Source: Lineus longissimus (Eukaryota; Nemertea; Pilidiophora; Heteronemertea; Lineidae). From it: DNA of 64,000 nucleotides. The stretch lies in assembly GCF_910592395.1 (NCBI RefSeq), contig NC_088316.1, forward strand, positions 15,934,001 through 15,998,000, written 5' to 3'. The translations under genes were made by a program, and so were the position numbers. Below the pieces are notes generated by a model. That model ran no database searches, was not told the DNA's origin, and saw only the letters and a program-made list of their open reading frames with translations. Of the stretch, positions 12,001 to 22,577 are shown in pieces. Every line of letters starts with the position of its first letter. Positions within the stretch are counted from its first letter, which is position 1.

Positions 12001-14796
12001 TCATCCTTAATCGTCAGATGTGTTATGATAAGTGTGTTTCAGATGCCGCAGGCTCAGCATCCGGCCCCGCCGCCACCATTAATTAAGCTGTTGGAATGAG
12101 ATGGGTTGTGCAAGATTATGCGAGTATTTATGTGCCAATATCTGTGATGTTTCCGATGACGCTTTTTCATCTACGTCTATCTCTCCCTCTCATCTCTCTC
12201 ATCTTCCGACTTGGATTGATCAATATTGACTTGAAACGTTAACTCTTTATCAATTCAGACAATAACAGTCAGGCTCCCAATTATATCATTTGGCACAGTC
12301 ACACACCCGTCACAATACCCTTGCTGAAACTCATTACCAAAGATCTTGTTGTGTTTTGGCAAGGTCTTTCAAATGATACTGTGTTTGCGCTTCCACTAAA
12401 TGTAGCGTATGCTAGGAGGACATCAGCTTTTTTAGGTTGAGAGCTTTCCTCTAAGCCCATTTTATATCCCTATTATTACCAGTGATCTACTGATGGGCAA
12501 TAACGCTGGTAGGGAATCACTAATTTAGCCCATTATGCTCTGATGAAATGCCAGTGCACACCTGCCAGCCACTGTACCAATGGAAGACACAATTGATTGC
12601 AACAATCCTGTCTTGGGTAAATCTGAGGAATATCAAAGTAGTGGTTAGACATAATAGACCGGTTTGTATTACCTCCAGAGACAAGTATCTATTTTGTGAA
12701 ATATACCACCAAGTTTATGGATGTACATAATCATTGGGGTGAATCAAATTGATATTCTGGTTACTGGCTACAATACATGGAGAGTCAATGGAATCAATTT
12801 GGCAAAAGAAGGGGACCAAGCACTCTATTTTGACAGCTTCTTTTGACCCTCAATTTCACCAGCAACAAAGAACACCAGGGAAGATAAGTGTTCAAAGTTA
12901 CAACAGGACGAAGATGGAGGCCAATAAACCCAGTGTCCAACCATGGCTAACTACAAAGTACTCACAATGATCAATTTCCTTCAATAAAAGCCGTTTTTTC
13001 CAACTATGATATTTGAACAAAGAATCTTGATAATCACCATCACCTTGTCATTTTAGATTGTTTGTTCGGACGTAATGTGAGTGATATTGGCTTTTTGAGC
13101 TGATTATAAAGAAAGGAGGATGTGACATTTCTGTCGAGCTCAAGTAATCTACCAACAAAAACAAAAAATGACTAAACATCAGCTTAGTCCTTATTTAACC
13201 AGCAGGTGATATTGGCACTACTCTTTTCCAAGTTTTGGCACAAAAAACTACTGAAACCGCAGTGAAGGCATCACTCCAAGTCCAATGACGACTTGAGAAA
13301 TAATATACTTGCCTTAGTAGGACCACAAACGCAAAGACATAATCTGCCATTCCATTATCACATCGACCTGATCACTCCAACTTATCATCCCTTCCCACAT
13401 GCCATGATGCACTCATAAACCCATCTATTTCTCATGGCATGTTGACCACAGATATCGGGTAATAAGTTTACCGAGCTGGCCAGAAGATGGCGTGCTGGGG
13501 AGGAGGATTCGCAGACAATTTCTTGACAAACTTAAAGTTAAACAAGCTGAAAACACGCATTTTGTCATTTTGATGCCTTCTAATTTGGTCTGATATACAC
13601 CACTACCATTGACACTACCATTGTTATCATGAAATCACTGCAGTTTTAACAGCAATGTTTTAGTTCTATGATTCATGCATCCAGGCTTCCTGTAGCTTGT
13701 ATCACAAGCCACAGTTGCGATATCAAAGACTTGGTAGGTCAAGACATGCAAGACGCTTCTGCTATTCATGATTCTTTTACCCTTTCGTAAATTAAGGATA
13801 TATGAAATACCCACACAAGCTCAAGCCAACATTTCCAAACAGACATGACAGAAAGGTCTTGGAAGATTTTCCATGGCAACATCATATCATTGCAAAAAGA
13901 AAAATGAACGAGACAATGGATTGGATTGGGTGAGACCTTTCAAATCCTGACTTCCAAGACAGGAACAGTTAACTAGCAACTCACATGGAAATCTCTGGAG
14001 TCATCTCTCACTGACAAAGCTGGTATCAACTCCTGGTCCTTAGCCAACAATAATACTATCCACTGTACTGATCAAAGCTACATCCCTGCACATGATATAT
14101 GATATTTCAACAACCATGCAAATGGTGGACATGTATTGCTCTAGCAGCTGTCTCTTCTGATTAATAGTATAGTATACATGTTATGTAGCTCAATTTAACA
14201 ATGTATTACCTAGGAAAAAGAAACAAATTTCTCATCTCATCAGGTCAACAAAGAGTTCTGATTGATAATCTGCATCAAATTATGGATGTTTGTCATGTGT
14301 GCAGAAGTTGAGTCAATACATACATTCGTACAGAGAGGATTACTCAAAAGTTTGCTTTTGAAGAAGCAAAATACATTAAATGCAATCTCAAAGTCTTTTA
14401 CTATAGAATAAATACCCATCAATCCCCCAGCATACCAGTAATAGCATTATTGCCAATATACCACAGGCAAAGATTTTCTTTTTTAAATGTCCATTTGTCT
14501 AGTAACAAAGAAAGCATTATTCTTGTATTCAGAGTCTTAGCTTGAGGCAGGCTGGACCATTAAACTTGTTAATGTTTCCAAACAAATGATAACCTGATCA
14601 AGTTTTAAAATGCGGTTAAGTAAAAACTGCTCACCTGCACCTCTCTGGGAGGCCGTGGTAAGAAGTCCCCAGTTCCGAATGGTCCTCGGCCCCTGTCTCC
14701 ATTACTCGGCATCATTTTCATCATGAGAGGTCCAATCGTGATGACAAGTATCGCCACGAGGAAAAACTTGATGATCGTGACTGAATTTCGTCTCAT
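1..14796 (-). CDS. GALNT10: Polypeptide N-acetylgalactosaminyltransferase, GALNT10-like (3' end cut by window)
   Basis: This is a type II Golgi enzyme that transfers GalNAc from UDP-GalNAc to Ser/Thr and so starts mucin-type O-glycans. Exons in transcript order: 14796-14635 (start, signal anchor about residues 7-27), 7073-6929 (GPGEQG, DIRHPD), 6683-6460 region ending at the donor near 6472 ([19 protein letters not shown]), 6025-5837 ([10 protein letters not shown] and the DSH Mn2+ motif), 5604-5427 ([11 protein letters not shown]), 5205-5088 ([22 protein letters not shown]), one of five alternative exons between 4595 and 2146, 1312-1091 ([13 protein letters not shown]), 779-669 and 274-131 (ricin-type lectin). 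A last piece near 1-65 (MGRCNS in frame) runs off the window; its acceptor is unclear. Checked junction phases agree. One stem-region exon of 3n+1 nt must lie between 14634 and 7074 and was not found. The order and wording follow remembered human GALNT10 more closely than GALNT1 or GALNT2. Confidence 0.9.
2146..2256 (-). CDS. GALNT10: GALNT10 alternative exon 5 of 5 (37 codons)
   Basis: Fifth copy, 111 nt, phase 0-0, acceptor tatag, donor gtaag. It starts [15 protein letters not shown], continues [11 protein letters not shown] and ends GDFISR. The next constitutive exon starts [13 protein letters not shown] at 1312, so any single copy joins in frame. The intron to the next copy upstream (874 nt) is the longest within the array. 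Confidence 0.87.
3131..3241 (-). CDS. GALNT10: GALNT10 alternative exon 4 of 5 (37 codons)
   Basis: Fourth copy, 111 nt, phase 0-0, acceptor tctcag, donor gtaag. It starts [15 protein letters not shown], continues [11 protein letters not shown] and ends GDYTSR. Its last bases, CTCGAGG before the donor, resemble those of the third and fifth copies, so these three form one subgroup. Confidence 0.87.
3577..3687 (-). CDS. GALNT10: GALNT10 alternative exon 3 of 5 (37 codons)
   Basis: Third copy, 111 nt, phase 0-0, acceptor tcttag, donor gtaag. It starts [15 protein letters not shown], continues [11 protein letters not shown] and ends GDYQAR. Trp-Gln-Cys replaces the Trp-Met-Cys of the first two copies, as in GALNT1/2-type enzymes. 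Confidence 0.87.
4099..4203 (-). CDS. GALNT10: GALNT10 alternative exon 2 of 5 (35 codons)
   Basis: Second copy, phase 0-0, donor gtatga. It starts [15 protein letters not shown], continues [11 protein letters not shown] and ends SRSLGH. The WMCGGRM wording is the one closest to human GALNT10 as I remember it, so this copy may encode the ancestral-type isoform. It groups with exon 1 of the array by WMC, RRF and donor sequence. Confidence 0.85.
4497..4595 (-). CDS. GALNT10: GALNT10 alternative exon 1 of 5 (33 codons)
   Basis: First copy of the repeated exon in transcript order. The acceptor is tttag and the donor gtatga. It starts [15 protein letters not shown], continues IGHIYRRF and ends SGRLTE, in phase 0-0. 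The GH in IGHIYR is the family's third Mn2+-ligand histidine, and the residues after it form the mobile loop over the active site. It is the shortest copy and the most divergent after RRF. Translation past the donor hits a stop at once, which supports the donor assignment. Confidence 0.82.
7074..14634. other. Large GALNT10 intron region (missing stem exon not located)
   Basis: Apart from the tandem repeat at 8.6-9.5 kb, I see no convincing exon. A plus-strand open frame at 9535-9951 has no recognisable domain and no splice context. A stem exon joining phase 0 (exon ending 14635) to phase 1 (exon starting 7073) should lie here. A run of about 16 G occurs near 10724-10738. Confidence 0.5.
8640..9460. 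repeat. Degenerate tandem repeat, about 200-230 bp period, in GALNT10 intron
   Basis: At least three diverged head-to-tail units can be aligned by eye from about 8848, 9080 and 9281. They share phrases such as cctcagaccat, ggaattga, cgaacaac, gatcag, cctaac(c) and ggggagatttatc. A possible fourth, weaker unit lies at 8640-8848. No coding capacity is conserved across units. Confidence 0.5.
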
Positions 14797-17622
14797 ATTG
14801 GCTGCGTTGTCACTTGTTGTGAAACAATTCCCCGTTTATGAACAACCTGTATAATGAAACGATAAAAAAGTGATTACAGTTATACGATTTTGTCACTCCA
14901 CTGGATAGATATGTGACCAATGGATGAAACTACATGTACTTTTGTTTCAATTCAATTTATTAAAATTTGGTAGACCCAGCAGCAGATTGACTTCGACTAG
15001 ATGTAGAACTAGAAGATCTCCTCTTCCTCCGGGGTGACTGCCAGAGACAGAAATTGACAAAAGACTTAGCTGAACAGGTGCCCTTTCGATTTTCTATTCA
15101 CCAATATTTGAATCTCCAGGCAGATGCACCTGTTTGATTTTTGGAGAATAAAAGATAACTGTTGAAACAACCTTTATCAAGCTTTTCCACCGAGATGACA
15201 GCAATAATGATTTTACCAAAATATGTTTCCGAGCACTGTTATGACTGTAAGCTTGCACCAAGTACATCAAATATATTTATAAAAGGTGAGCTTATAATAG
15301 TTTCGAGCACATGTAGCTAAGGTAATTTATGTATAAAAGCAATGCAAATTATGGAAATTGGGTTGTGTACACAGAGTTTGTTATTTCATACAGAATACAA
15401 GAATTGTTTCATTCCTGTACTGTACATTACCCTAAGGATTTGCAAGGATTGAAGTCACACTCAATCAACTCAGCATACCAGTAATAGCATACTGAACCAG
15501 GTGCAAGATGATGTGGTATTTGGTAACCAGTGAGTATCTTGGAACAGCCGCTACCTGACAGAGCAATTTTGCAGTTCATGGACTCACTCTTTATGAAGAA
15601 CAACTCCGAGAAGTAGGCAGATTTATTGGTGGCCTGGGCCCAATGACTATGTTGTCACAAATTCCTATGTTCTAGGGCCATTCTTGGATGCATCAGAAAA
15701 TGTACACAAACATTCTAAAAACCATGTCCGTACACGTCCCCTCCAGGATGACATACTATCGCAATGTCTTGTGTGTTATCGATTGTTACCAATAAATAGG
15801 CAATAGCCTAGGCCCTTGCCGCCGGTACCACCTGAGGACGGCAAAACAGATTACCTTCACATTAAGTTATAAGGATCAATGACGCCAGACAATGCCTCTC
15901 GAGCCATTGTCTGGCTTCTTTTACCATGAAGATCTATTGTAAAGATGGTTTATTTTGCCGACCTAGGTGGTACCGGTGTATCTTGCAGCAGCTATATTAT
16001 ACTAGGTTTTGGCGATGATTTATCTGCGTACAGAGATTCAGATTGACATCATGGCCATGGGGCAGGACGTGCAATATCATTATGTCTTCTGACCTCACAG
16101 AAAAGCATGATAAGTAGGCCTAGAGATAGGAATTTGAAATCATGAATATAGGGCCTAAGGGTTAAGGCCATGCCATGATGAACATTTTGATGATGATTGA
16201 ATTTGAATATTGAATGATTGATAGGCCTAGGCCAGGGAGAACTTTTTGCCTTGGGGGGAATTTGTCAGGGATTCTGCAAATAAAAGAAAACTTGGTAACA
16301 ACTTACCAAATCATGAAATTCAGTATATTGTGCAGAAAGTCAACAAGCACAAGCCTATTGATTTGTCATTCCACGTAGGACAGGCAGTACTACAGCACTA
16401 AAAGTCCACACATTTACAAGCTGTCACAGTCCATTTCCGCCATATTGGAGTCATTCCCATCCTTGTTCCGAGAAAAAAACTTTGATCATAAAATGTACGC
16501 ACTGATCCACTACGATGTACAGAAATTGGACTACCTGGAGTCATGATTGAAAAGTGTGCCTCGTTGTGGAGCGGGTGTTGACACACTTCTGATTCTAAAA
16601 TTTCAGAATCAGTCGTTTTTGTTTAATCATCTGACCATATTACCACATTAATTGCCACAACCAGACACTCATAATAATCTCAATTTTACAATAACTGTTG
16701 AAATATTCCACAAAATACGGAACACTATGCCAAAAATCAAATTTAAACCACAAAAAAATATTTTTGTTGGTATGGCTTCCCATAGATTTTGGGGTGTCCA
16801 GAAAAAGGGGAACAGAGAAAGCCAACTGATACTGCCACCTGGTAGATTGATATACGGACATCCTTATCTTGAGTAAAATCAGAAATGGCAATTTAAACAG
16901 GACATGGGAACAGGATAGGTCCCCCAATGATTTGGCTCTCTCTGACCATCCGAATTACCAGCCAGTCAATAAGTCAGGACTCCAGGAAGAAATAGACTCT
17001 CAATGGCTCAAACCATCATTTAATACCTATTCAGCCTCAGCAGTAAATCTTTAACAAGGAGTCTTCAATGCAAAAGAGATATTGCCAATTGCATCAAATG
17101 AGTGGGTCCGATACAGCAGCAATTCCTTCTTAGAGAAAACCCCTATCAAAGAAGCTCGGGAATAACAATAGCCAATTCACATTGCTACAATTTATTCATT
17201 ATCTTCTTCTTTATACAATTTATTTGCAACATTCAACATTCTGCATTACTCTTAAGGACCTTTAGACATCTTCTGGTGTGAAAATAGTGCAGCATCTCAC
17301 AATTTGCAACACTGAAAACAAAATGTCACCGAATATGAATTCTGCATGCCCAATGTGCTAACTTGCAACTAGCCAATAAGAAAGCTCCATCTTTGGGTTA
17401 GTTCAAGCCAATTTCAGCTTTCGGCAATTTGAAAATACACAAAAGGTTTATTCGACAAAATCAGTAAAATAGGCAGAGTAGACAGAAACTGATATAGTCC
17501 AACTCCAATGCATCCAAGAAATCGATAATCCTCTTGAGAAATGAATGCACAGTCAAGCTTATAGGAACCACTGAACCAGCCCACCCATGTATCCATAACA
17601 AAATGTCAACCAATAGTCTCTC
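14797..17622. other. GALNT10 upstream / IK downstream intergenic region
   Basis: This holds the 5' flank of the GALNT10-like gene, with the first coding exon start at 14796, and the 3' flank of IK. Other than the hairpin at 15.8-16.0 kb I see no coding or RNA gene. No clear TATA or CpG-rich block is visible. Confidence 0.5.
15821..15980. mobile_element. Fold-back / MITE-like inverted repeat
   Basis: The left arm starts near ccggtaccacct and the right arm is its complement aggtggtaccgg, followed inward by matching gacggcaaaa / ttttgccg tracts. The centre (15884-15915) is a near-perfect palindrome with arms gccagacaatg and cattgtctggc. The whole block can fold into one long hairpin, as in short non-autonomous DNA transposons. 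No clear target-site duplication was found. Confidence 0.55.
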
Positions 17623-20600
17623 TCAGTACTTGGGATACTTTGTGCTTGAAGGTCCTCCAGTGGTACCCGTATGTTTTCTCTTTTGAATAATGTTCTGTAT
17701 TTTCTGCCATTCACGGTCAAGCTCGGCTTTTTCATCTTTTGGACCAGCACGTCTTGTCTTACGTCCATCAGCCATTTTGACACCATATTGGAAAGCAGCT
17801 CTGAAAGAAAAGATTACAGAATTCAGGAAGGTTTCGAAATCACTAATAATGGAATACTGAAGCACAAATCTTTACTTGTTCACCTTATGGCTTGTACTTT
17901 AAGCTATCTTAATCTAAATCTTGATGCTAATTGTTGTTTTCCCCCAGAAATTGCCCTCTTATACTTACTTTGGCAGGGCCTCTTTATTTGACATGTAATC
18001 ACTGTATTCTTCCTGTGTATCAAAATCCCACCTCCCAACTGGACCTTTCTTGTTTCCCATGTCCATCTTGGTGTAATCGACCTCATCATCAGAGTCACCA
18101 ATTGCATCGGCTGACTCCATCATGCTGGAAAAGGAAGAGATTTAGATTATACTTTTCATGTGTATTTCTGTATTCTCGTGTACTGTTCGAAAAACCTTTC
18201 CTTTTTCTAAGTTTTCAAACCTCTTTTGTTCATGGCAGAAATGTCATATCGGACGTGAACAACGTCAGTCTAGAAGAAGCCATTGGGCACAATGGCGAAA
18301 CTGGAGACAATCTCAATTAAATTCAGCTCAAGGGAATAGATTGAGCTTACTAATCTTACTGTGTCTGGATGACTGAAGTATACAAAAGAAGCTGATATCT
18401 TACCCAGGGTAGCACTCGGCATAACTGTCGATGACCATTTTCTTCTGCAGTTTCTTCAGGCGCTCTTTTTCTGGTTTACTGAAAATATAGGATAAGCCAA
18501 TGAAAAGTGATAAGTCTTCTCATCTTCTTCTTAGCGTATGACGACAGCATCAAATTCTTAGGTTGGTGAACAAAGCTTTGATGTTCAGATCTTCCTCTGT
18601 TCCCCACAGTTTCTTCTCTACATTTTATCCTTTGCAAGGTTGTTCTCTGCTGGGCTTCCAACAGAACACAGCTAAATGATTAGAAGCAGGCAACGTGACT
18701 TTTCAAGCATGAAGACATGACAACTTACGGTTTTTTCTCTGCATCCTCTTCCTTAAATTGAGCCTCACGTTCCATATCAGCTGGAGCCCAGCCCTAAAAT
18801 AGACCAGCAAAATAATTGAAAATAACAAGAGACAAATAGAGTCAATAACAAACTGAGGGGTAGTCCCATACAAACTACTAAATCATCCCAATGCCTGCTG
18901 TGCAATCAATAGTTTTGATGATAAATGAACAATTTACCTTGGAAAACTTTTCATTGATAGACTTGACAAGATCCTTGGCAGACTGTGCCCCCTTGTCTCG
19001 TACATCATCCTCATCTATCGGCTTCTCAAAATAGTTCTTCCTTTCCCGCCGATCCATATCTCGTTCCCTATCACGATCCCTCCTCCCGCGTTCCCGTCCA
19101 AAATCCTGGTCCCTCTCGCGATCCCTGTCTCTGCCACGATGCCTGTCCCTGTCTCGATCCCGATAATCCCGTCGATCTCTACCTTGATCCCTGTCCCTAT
19201 CTCGCCTGTCCCTCTCACGATCTCGATCGTCTTTCTTGCGGTCTTTTTCCCGTCCATATGATGGGATGTAGTCACCGATATCGCCATAGATCCTGAAGAA
19301 CACATTTGTAAAGAACATTTGCAATAAACATTTCTCAAAAACCATAGTATAGTACCTGCAAATTTGATTTACACCCAAAACAAATGAGTAGCAGCTACCA
19401 ACTCCGAACCACCACAACCACGTAGAGAAATTTTCTTAAATGTCAACCTCAGACACTTACAAATCATCATGACCAGCTAATTTCTCCTTCCGCTCATCTT
19501 CTTTCTTGCCTTTGTCTTTCTTTGCCCTCTTTCTATCTCGTCGACCTTGTCGCAGATAGGACAAGATCTGTGTCAGTTTGTTGATGACAATGTCATTTGT
19601 TGTCAAGGTGGTCGTGGACTAAAATAAGAGGTATCAGTTTTGAGTACAAGTTCATCGAGTGAAGGAACATGATTGAAAACAGGATCAGGGGAAAAAAGTA
19701 ATTTCATTTGAAACATTTTTACCATTTCTGGTGAACATCTTAATATTGAGGTTGACCCAGTGAAGAAAAAGTACATTAGAATAGCTCGATGTTTCATCAT
19801 TTGTACAGGTCAATCAACTAGTATTGAAACGAGTTCATGTTGACCATAACCTTTGTCAATAACAACCAGGAATATACCCACCTCAAGACTTGGACAATCG
19901 GCTTTACTCCTTATCAATGTTGTAGGAATCTCTGAGTCTCCGTAATCATCTTCCAGATCGACAACATACGCCATCCGTCTTGGCAGAAAAAGTTCATTTC
20001 TCTCAGGCGCCTTTGTCTTGAAAATAGTCCTGAAAATATTCCGGGCCATTTTTGTCCGGAATTCTACCTGTTCTTCAGGCACTTCTTCCTTTTCCTTTTT
20101 CTTGATAGTTTCTTCCACCTCGACATCGAACGTTTCCTTTGATGTGATCTCAGCCCGGACCTTTTCCAACAAGGCAAAGTCGAGACCTTTCACTAAATGC
20201 GTGTGCTCCATGTCGCCACCAAGATACTTGGACTCCTGGATTAGCTGTTTCCTTCTCTCTGCCAGACCCTCGCCCCTGAAAAATGTTGTTGATATCAGAA
20301 ATGCTAGGGCCCAAGGCCATAGTTAACTGGACCCATGCCCAATTCATAGAGGTGGTTGAAGAATTACAAATATGATTTGAGGCAAGGTCAATGGGATCTG
20401 GTCTCATTTCACTTTTGGTTGCTATTCTTGGCAATTCCTTTGCATTAGAAATGTAGGTCAGTATAGACTTACGATTTAGCATCAGGGGCCACAGCTCTGT
20501 AGTCAGCTGTAGTGCTGATCATTTCAGGCTGTTCATAATCTTTGTTGTTTCCATCTCTTCTCTCACGGGCCTGAAAAGTGAATCATAAGATACATTCTAT

Positions 20601-22308
20601 ACACAGTGACTAAGATCTAGAAGTTTTTCACATTATATACTTCTTCTATTATTTCAAATGACATTTTGCCAACAAACAAGTTAGTACAAACAATCTCTGT
20701 ATCTTTTCAGTGAAAACTAACATAAATGTCCCATTGAATTCAGCAGCTACAATTTTCTAAGAAATCTTAACACCTTCCTGCAACAAGAGTTGGTTTGAAG
20801 TTGAAGTGAGTTAATAAGGATTTGACCAGGATATATTTTCCAAACAGGATGTTGCCAAAAAATTTCAGGTTTCGGACAACTGACAAATATCGAGTAGGCA
20901 AATAGTAAATGCATGACTTGGCTGAAGCATTTCCTTTTTGAAAACCATAAGTACTGGCATTCATGTACAGTAACAGTAAACATTTCATGAGAAAACCAAA
21001 CCACCTATACTTCACTACTGTGAGAGGAAATTACCAAAATTCAGTCAAAAATAGTTTTTTTTCACCCCTGGACTTAGTACTTACCCTGTCTCTATATTTT
21101 GCAGCCAACTCCTTCTCTCTCTCTTCCTCAAGCTTTTTCAGCTTAGCATAATAACTCTTCTTCTTACGTCGCCTTGTGGCTGCATCGTCCTCTTCTTCTG
21201 GCTCTGTGGAACCAGTACTGCAAGTTGTAAGTTTCAGATCATATATTCTGACTTGTGATAGAACAGGACAGGTGATTCCAGCTCTGGGACAAAGTTTTAC
21301 TTGCTCTGGCATAGGCACGGGGTCAAGGGAAAATCAGTTACATGTATATGTCTAATTCTAGGACAAAGCAATTTAAGTCTTAAGTGCCTTGCTCAAGGAA
21401 ACTTAGACAGCAATGTTACTTCTAACTCACAGATTCGAACCTACAAGCTCCTGATTCTGAGCCCAGCACTATGCAACTGATAATTGGTAACAATCAAAAC
21501 TTACGGTTTAGTCACTATCCTTGCAGCTGGTGCTGCTGGAGTGGCTGAAGTGCTCCCAGCTGTGGCACTGGCTGTTGCTGATGCTGCTGCCCCAGATCCC
21601 ATCCCAGGAACCCGGGGAGTCATCATCAACTTCCTGAAGTCATCATTGGTTAGTGGATGCCTGAAAAGAGTATGATGATAAATGATATTCATTCATTGAA
21701 CCTCGAAAAACGGTTCAATAAAGCAAGCTTGGTTTTTTAGGAATGAACTACTGCCATAGGCAAAGTACACCGATCTATCCCTTCACAGTATGTCTCCAGA
21801 GTAAAATTTGTGGATTGTTTCCTGAATCAACTTACAGGTCATCCTGGTCTTCAGCGGAGGTATTATGGACGAGATCAGATGGTGGTAGAGGATTTGAGAA
21901 AACCTCAGTATCAGCGCCACCTATAACAAAGAAAATATAGAAAAACATTTTTTACAAAATACATGTACAAGGCAAAGAAATTGTTTTTTAATTAATAGCC
22001 ACAGGGTCCAGGGCTGGGGTGGTATGAGAAGCCCGATAGTGATAAATCAGACACAATTGGCCATTCGGCAGATATGCATACACGACCTAGGTCGAGACAC
22101 ATCACGTGGCGTAAAACAAGTTTGATCACTGGGAGTGGAGTAGTCAAGTCTGAAGACATCAGACAATTTTTTGGGACATTCTGTATGCAACACAAAATGT
22201 ACACTGCAATGCAACACAGCAGTTTTGCTAAAGACATTTTCGGGTCATGTTTTCCATTAACAAAATGTTTTATTGCCATTCGAATGCATTAAACTTACGC
22301 TCTGGCAT
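17623..22308 (-). CDS. IK: Protein RED (IK), spliceosomal B-complex component
   Basis: RED/IK is a nuclear protein of the activated-spliceosome pathway, named for its Arg-Glu/Asp repeats. Twelve exons join with consistent phases: 22308-22299, 21920-21836, 21660-21505, 21217-21085, 20570-20473, 20275-19882, 19618-19461, 19292-18938, 18793-18729, 18478-18404, 18124-17969, 17800-17623. The product is about 620 aa, somewhat longer than the human protein (about 557 aa). Landmarks are MPERGADTEVF at the start, LTNDDFRKLM, a KKKSYYAKLKKLEEE helix, KYLGGDMEHTHLVKGLD, NIFRTIF, and DIGDYIPSYGREKDR leading into the RD/RE tract (about 19.03-19.25 kb). These are followed by EGWAP-type GWAPADMEREAQ, DSYAECYPG and FQYGVKMADGRKTRR. 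The first coding exon is only 10 nt. The start sits back-to-back with the lipoxygenase start. Confidence 0.95.
21340..21485 (-). mobile_element. tRNA-derived SINE remnant in IK intron
   Basis: On the plus strand the phrase aagtgccttgctcaagg is followed, about 60 bp on, by agattcgaacct. Reversed, this gives a tRNA-like B-box (ggttcgaatct) with the conserved downstream core seen in many marine-animal SINEs. It lies in the intron between 21505 and 21217. The copy is short and decayed. The family assignment rests on memory of this common motif pair. Confidence 0.5.
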
Positions 22309-22577
22309 CTTGTCTATAGTATGACAAGTTCAATAATCGTAAAATCTTAGATTTTGATGTAATAAACACCGAAAGAAAATTACAAACGAACACAAATTCG
22401 GAGGTCGAGGTTGTACCTGTCTCCGATAGGTGGCTGGTATCACGGCAGAGGTAGAAATTTGAATACCGGAAACGACAACAACAACGTCAAACAACAAACA
22501 AATCTTTACCAGAAATTGCACAAAAAGGCCCTCATAAATTCACTGTTTGCGTCAAATCCTGCATTTGATTAGCAGCC
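22309..22577. promoter_or_regulatory. Divergent promoter region between IK and lipoxygenase
   Basis: Only 269 bp separate the two start codons, which face away from each other, so both 5'UTRs and both core promoters must fit here, unless upstream non-coding exons exist. I see no TATA box. A TATA-less bidirectional promoter is inferred from the geometry only. Confidence 0.5.

Noticed and set aside
18985-19296. 103-codon frame antisense to the RED repeat
   Set aside because: It is the mirror of the Arg-Asp repeat, which stays open on the opposite strand because of its codon bias.
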